NCBI GenBank assembly: GCA_013400975.1
Contig: WBMZ01005375.1
Location: 95,294-159,293 of the forward strand
Origin: Atrichornis clamosus
Lineage: Eukaryota; Chordata; Aves; Passeriformes; Menuridae
DNA: 64,000 bases
Direction: 5' to 3'
A model generated the notes under the pieces. That model was given only the letters and a program-made list of their open reading frames with translations, had not been told where the DNA came from and did no database searches. Position numbers and translations under genes: made by a program. Positions 59,785 through 64,000 of this stretch are shown here, in pieces (position 1 is the first letter of the stretch; each line of letters begins with the position of its first letter).

Positions 59785-62740
59785 ATATTCTAGTTGTACC
59801 ACATATGCTTAACTCATTTCAAAATGTGAATTAAAAGTGATCACATACTTTTCAGTGGACTGTTTTAGGACATTACCATTTCCAGAGGCAGAGGAGGGCT
59901 GAGTATCACTCAGCTGGAAGTGTCTGCTGCCTGTTGCCTTCCCTCTGTGCTCCTGGTGCTGGGAGGGTGTGTTTTCAGTACGGTCACTCGGAGCAGCCTG
60001 GCGTCCTTAGTGCCTGTGAAGAACTCGGTCTGTCTTCTCATTTGCTCCAAAGAGAAGCAGGCTGTGTGCCATTAGTTCCTTGTTTAGTTTAAATTCCCAT
60101 AGCAGGATACAACTAGTGTTTTAATGGCAAAATACAGTGACATGGCAAGGCCCTAATGTCATAATTATCCATAAAGAATTGACAGAGATCTTTTAATGTC
60201 TCCAAAGAAGTCAAGAGACAAGTCATTTATAAGTCCTGCTGAATAAGTAAAACGAGCCTTAAAATTAACTTAGTATATAAGCCCAGTACTATTTCTGCAA
60301 AGCTTTCTTGTAGTAAAACTTAGCAGCAGCAGAGGTTCATTCTTGACCCACTTTAACTGGGTGTGTGGTTTGGCTGAATTCTGAGGAGAGGCAGAAATTT
60401 CCCACTGTTGTGTCATGAGGAAGAGGGGAGGATGCTGTGTTCAGCAAGGCCCAAAGCCTGTAGCAATACATTGTTTGAGCAAAGGCATAGGTCCCCTGTG
60501 GTCAATTAAACAGGTGCCCATATGAATAAGCTGCTGTTGAGGTCAGTGAGGCAAATGCCCTCACTGGAACCCTTGTCATAACCATCCCTTGGGAATGTAG
60601 AAATTCTTGGCCACCAGAAAAGGCTGGAACCTGTGGTGCCTCCCATTATGCAGCTGGTTAAAGGAGAACAGCATTTACTGCTCCCAAAGGTGGGGGCCTA
60701 GCAGAAGCCTCTTGCTCTGGCCTCAAAGCAAGTGTTCTTCATGACCTCCCAGGGAGAGGATGGCTCCTGCAATTAGAAAGAGGACAAGAAAGTGTTAGCG
60801 ACAGGTAAGAGTACTTTTTACATGTGATTTTAAAATTGGGCTTTCTCGGGTAATATTTTTCTGGAATAACTATTTCCTTACAAGTGACCTCCTGTTCTAT
60901 CAAAGCTACGTTTAGATCATCTACAGCTGTTATTTCTATGAATATGCTATTGCTATGTTTATCATGTAACTTTGACTTCCTCTGCATGCTGCATGCCTGT
61001 CTCTCTTGGCTGAGCCTACTTTTAACATTTCAAAGAGTTGAGCAGCTTCCAGCAGCCACCGTCTGTGAGTATTGTGGTCATCCCAAACTCATGCCAATAC
61101 ATTTTTAGACAGCATTTGACAGTCCTGTACTTTGTCAGTTTTTCTCATGTTAGCATGAAATACACAAACCTGTTCATACTTAATCTGAGAAACATTTTTT
61201 TTCCAGTTTGTTCAGATAAATCTCTTTGGCTCAGCTGCAAACTCATTTGCTTGCAAGGCTGGAGCTCTGTGTTGTAGCCCTTTTTACTTCTTAATTTTGT
61301 CTGTGTTGGTCAGTGGGAATTTTTGTCAGCGATATGCTGCATTTAAGCATGTTTGTTTAGTAAAGCTCAGGCCTGATGCATCAAGCTGGTTGAATGTCAG
61401 TTTCAAATTTGAGGCCAAAATGGTCACACACAATATTCAAACAATGTGTGGTGTACATTACAAAAAAAAAAATATTGGAGGGCACAACCCCACAGAGTAA
61501 ATGCTGGTGCTATATAAGGTCTCCAGAAAATAGGAGTTGCTATACCCAATAGTTTTATTGTAGACCATAAAAAGAATGACCGGTTTTCTTGCTGAATTTG
61601 AAGATGTCTGTCACTGCTGTACGTGGAGTGTTAATATCCCTGGTAGAAAGGAGAATGCACAGCTCAAGTCCGCTCTAAGTAAGCGGTAAGCTCCAGCTGA
61701 GGATTATATCTGGGATCACAATAGGTGGAAAATATCAGCCAACTGAAAGTAGACATTGGAGATATTTACTAAGTAAATAATGGAAATAACTACTTTCACA
61801 GAGACAGCTCTACAGCTCTTAAAGTTAAGGCACCAATGCAGGAATGCCTGGGGTGGATCTCAAAGTGTTTTCTTCTTGTTGGATGGAATGCCTAAATTTA
61901 AGGCCTGCTGCAAACCCTCCTGAAGATATTGGAAGGCTTCCCACTGATTTGAATTTGTAGGCAATAGGTATGACCCTTTTTAAGCTTTTAATAATAATTC
62001 CTATACTCAAGGGAAAACAAAATGTCATTCCAAATATTAGGTTGCTAAAGAAAGGCACGTAGTACTATTTCCCACAATATTTTATACAGGCACAGGTCAA
62101 CATGGAGGAAAACTTTCATGCCTGTTTTCCCATAGGATGTTCAAAGAAATCCTGTGAAATTATTCTTTTTCATGAGATAGGAACAAGCAGTGTTTACATA
62201 GGCTAATTATTAAGTAATCTGTGGGAGAGAAAGTGGGAAAGATGTTGTTTTGAGGGGTTTTCTTGTATTAAAAAGATTCAGATGAGAAAATCTTTCATCT
62301 TCGAGAGTCCCATCCATAGTCAGGAGCAGTCATTTCACTTGTGTTTGAGGATTAGGACTATGTCGATGCAGCCGTCTGTGTGACTGAAGCTCTGCTTGTT
62401 GGACTGGGCCCAGCGGCTCTCGTTACTCGACAACTGCTCTGCTGGTTCACAGCGATGGCCAGAACGAGCTACAGCTCTCACTGAAATAGCCGAGGCAGCT
62501 TCTTGCCCTGTGCTGCATCTTGTGGAGACGTGTGGACGCACTGGGGGAGAGTGGTGTGATTGATGTTGCTGAAATTGGAGTCCTAAGGAACTCAGTATTA
62601 CACTCATTTGTATTATGTCACATTGATATGGAGAAGCGTTAAAATAAGTGACTTCTAAAGTGTTTGCTGATGGTGCTGCTGATTTAAGTGGGATTATAGC
62701 CCATTAAACACCCAATGTATGACTGTCTTTGGCCATTTTA
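59785..62740. other. Non-coding stretch approaching CpG island 2
   Basis: No recognised gene. A 52-nt exon-like segment (60753-60804) is bounded by an acceptor (CATGACCTCCCAG) and a CAG|GTAAGA donor and is open in one phase. The 60300-60750 part is G+C-richer. An antisense frame near 62335-62607 has no splice support. Confidence 0.5.
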
Positions 62741-62743
62741 CAG

Positions 62744-62791
62744 ATACAGCCTCTGGCTGTAAATGCTTGTGACTTATACCCATTTGTTACG
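62744..62791 (+). other. Candidate 48-nt exon
   Basis: An acceptor (GGCCATTTTACAG) is followed by 48 nt and an ACG|GTGAGT donor. The frame starting at the first base is open for all 16 codons, so the segment would add exactly 16 residues in phase 0. It lies 0.4 kb upstream of CpG island 2 on the same strand as the possible downstream gene. It could be an alternative 5' exon or, just as well, chance. Confidence 0.2.
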
Positions 62792-63403
62792 GTGAGTAAT
62801 TTTTTAGACTTTTTAGAGAGTGGTTGTGGGAGCAGTTTTTGGTTTCTCTAGGTAAATCCTCTTCTGTCTTTTAGGCGAGTGTAGAAGCTCATCACCTCTG
62901 TGTGAACAACTGACCCATGGATAGTGTCACAGGTGATAGACGACCGGGAAAAGAGGGGAGTTATCCCGCGGCAAAGATAGCAAGAGTAATTTCGGGCTTT
63001 TTAGTGGCAGAAACCACAGTTGAAGCAGCATTTCTGATGTATCTATCAGACTGAAATGGAAGAAGGCGGTGTGCAGGCGGCGCGTGCGATAGGAGAGCAG
63101 CTACCATCCCTGACTCCTAGATCCCACCTAGTTAACTCCTTGCAGCAATACACCAGGCTGCCAAGCACCGGGTTAAAATCAGGCCGAGCCGGGAAGGACG
63201 GAGTAGCCTGGCCCTTCAGCCCCTCGCCTCTCCCAGGCGAGGGCGGAGGTGTCCCCGCTTGTTTCCCGCTCCTGCTAGAACGGTGACATTTCGGACAGTT
63301 CGAAAGTTCACGGGCAGGCTCTGGAGAGGTTGCCGGGTGTGGGGCTGGAGCGGGGACTGCCGGCAGCTCCTGCCTCGCCGGCGGGGTTGGCCAGTGCCTT
63401 CTC

Positions 63404-63428
63404 CTCCCTCCCTCCCTCCCTCCCTCCT
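63404..63428. repeat. (CTCC)n microsatellite
   Basis: About six perfect CTCC units in the CpG island. Purine-rich on the other strand, where it reads as Glu/Gly-rich frames. Confidence 0.95.
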
Positions 63429-63629
63429 CTCTCCTCGCTTGTTTCCAGGCGAGACCTTGGTCTCCGCAGGTACCTCTCTGCCTACCCCCGCCTCCCCCTT
63501 CCATCTTTTCCCGGCGCTCCTGCAGCATCTGCCGGCCGCCCAGTCGGGCAGCCTGCGCAGAGGGGCGCGGAGGGGCGCGCACCCCCGGCAGGCCGGGAGC
63601 GGCGGGGAGCGGCTGCACCCTCCGCCGGC

Positions 63630-63666
63630 GGGGGGCGCGGAAGGGGGCGCGGAGGGGCGGGGGGGG
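63630..63666 (+). promoter_or_regulatory. Strong G-quadruplex motif
   Basis: Four G runs of 6, 5, 4 and 8 (63630-63635, 63643-63647, 63654-63657, 63659-63666), separated by 7, 6 and 1 bases, fit the usual G3+N1-7 quadruplex pattern with room to spare. Such motifs are typical near CpG-island start sites. The inner AGGGGGCGC also resembles the core of a CTCF site. Both roles are inferred. Confidence 0.8.
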
Positions 63667-63755
63667 CAACCAGCGGTGCGGCTGCTCGCCGCCCCACAAA
63701 AGGCACCTCCGGGCTCGGGCTGCTCCGCACGCCCCGCGCACCGGAGCGCGCACGG

Positions 63756-63786
<31 letters not shown>
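63756..63786. repeat. (CA)n microsatellite in CpG island 2
   Basis: About 15 CA units starting after CGGACACG. On the minus strand it gives Cys-Val-rich frames and on the plus strand Thr-His-rich frames, none of them genuine coding. Confidence 0.97.
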
Positions 63787-63810
63787 GGCACACGGACGGG
63801 CACGGACACA

Positions 63811-63850
63811 CTCGCACACACCCGCACACACTCGCACGCACTCGCACACA
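63811..63850. repeat. CpG-bearing decamer array
   Basis: Four 10-bp units in perfect register: CTCGCACACA, CCCGCACACA, CTCGCACGCA, CTCGCACACA. It follows directly from the (CA)n run, so it probably grew from it by substitution and unit duplication. Confidence 0.92.
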
Positions 63851-63860
63851 CGGGAGCGCC

Positions 63861-63888
63861 GCGATGTGCGATGCGCGATGCGCGACGT
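63861..63888. repeat. GCGATGY heptamer array (4 copies)
   Basis: Four consecutive 7-bp units: GCGATGT, GCGATGC, GCGATGC, GCGACGT. A small coding-phase-neutral minisatellite with one or two CpGs per unit, in the CpG island. Confidence 0.93.
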
Positions 63889-64000
63889 GAGGCACCTCGC
63901 ACGCCCCGGGGCCGGGGGGAGCCGGCGGGATCCGCGTTGCCAGCCCGCCCGCCCCTGCCGCTCCCTCTCCTCCAGACCCATCCATCAGCCTCTTCCTCTC

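Larger units (their letters stand above)
63150..64000. promoter_or_regulatory. CpG island 2, cut by the window end
   Basis: G+C and CpG rise sharply from about 63,150 and stay high to the last base, with repeated GCGCGG, GGGGCG and CCGCC motifs. This is the strongest island in the window and probably the promoter and first exon of a gene. There is no TATA box. A possible plus-strand donor (CCGCAG|GTACCT) lies near 63470, and possible minus-strand donors are weak. Direction is undecided. Frames of 76-311 codons in several phases on both strands are due to stop-poor G+C-rich DNA and repeats. Confidence 0.9.

Noticed and set aside
63046..63985. Long frames of up to 311 codons on both strands in CpG island 2
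   Set aside because: Several phases are open at once because G+C-rich DNA has few stops and the CA and CTCC repeats are stop-free. Composition is Arg/Pro/Gly-rich or Cys-Val repetitive.
1..64000. tRNA, rRNA, snRNA, known microRNA or CRISPR signatures
   Set aside because: I looked for tRNA B-box-like GGTTCAAATCC, U6-type starts, familiar microRNA cores and regularly spaced repeats. Only weak partial matches were found (for example GGTTCAAAC near 31409), none with a foldable gene around it.

Overview
The window looks like vertebrate nuclear DNA, most likely from a bird. The main evidence is three fragments of CR1, the dominant avian LINE. One of them ends in the typical CR1 tail, a repeated ATTCTATG octamer, and has no poly-A. 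Other support is AT-rich, CpG-depleted DNA, two sharply bounded CpG islands, ordinary microsatellites and vertebrate-type splice signals. There are no operons, ribosome binding sites, CRISPR arrays or prokaryotic genes. I recognised no complete protein-coding gene and name none; the species and locus cannot be told from this sequence alone.

Layout. Bases 1-10.5 kb are AT-rich non-coding DNA with one GC-richer open stretch (4.05-4.45 kb) and an 18-bp perfect palindrome. A CpG island lies at about 10.76-11.43 kb, next to an antisense CR1 fragment. It holds two perfect MEF2-type sites exactly 20 bp apart. One of them, read on the minus strand, is also a canonical TATA box, followed by an EGR1-type site, a (CCAT)n array and a good splice donor. 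This suggests a minus-strand gene starting near 11.2 kb. At 13.28-13.36 kb a second, CpG-poor promoter-like unit lies on the plus strand: TATA box, initiator 31 bp downstream, a 45-nt leader and a perfect CAG|GTAAGT donor.

Bases 13.4-40 kb look like intron or intergenic DNA. They contain several unconfirmed exon-like segments with good splice sites: minus strand 28.6 kb joined in phase to 23.2 kb; plus strand 31.9 kb joined in phase to 32.3 kb; plus strand 36.3 kb. A 209-codon ATG-initiated ORF at 28.5-29.2 kb is longer than expected by chance. Bases 40.3-41.04 kb may be an antisense retroviral-type LTR. Sense CR1 copies lie at 45.0-45.6 kb and 59.3-59.8 kb; the second has lost about 215 bp between short direct repeats. 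The window ends in a second, strong CpG island (about 63.15 kb to the edge). It contains (CTCC)n, (CA)n, a CpG-bearing decamer array, a 4-copy heptamer array and a strong G-quadruplex motif, and is probably the promoter/first-exon region of a gene whose body may lie outside the window.

Likely overall reading: regulatory and intronic/intergenic DNA between or within avian genes. Exon calls are hypotheses made by eye from splice signals and reading frame. RNA-seq or cross-bird alignment would decide them.
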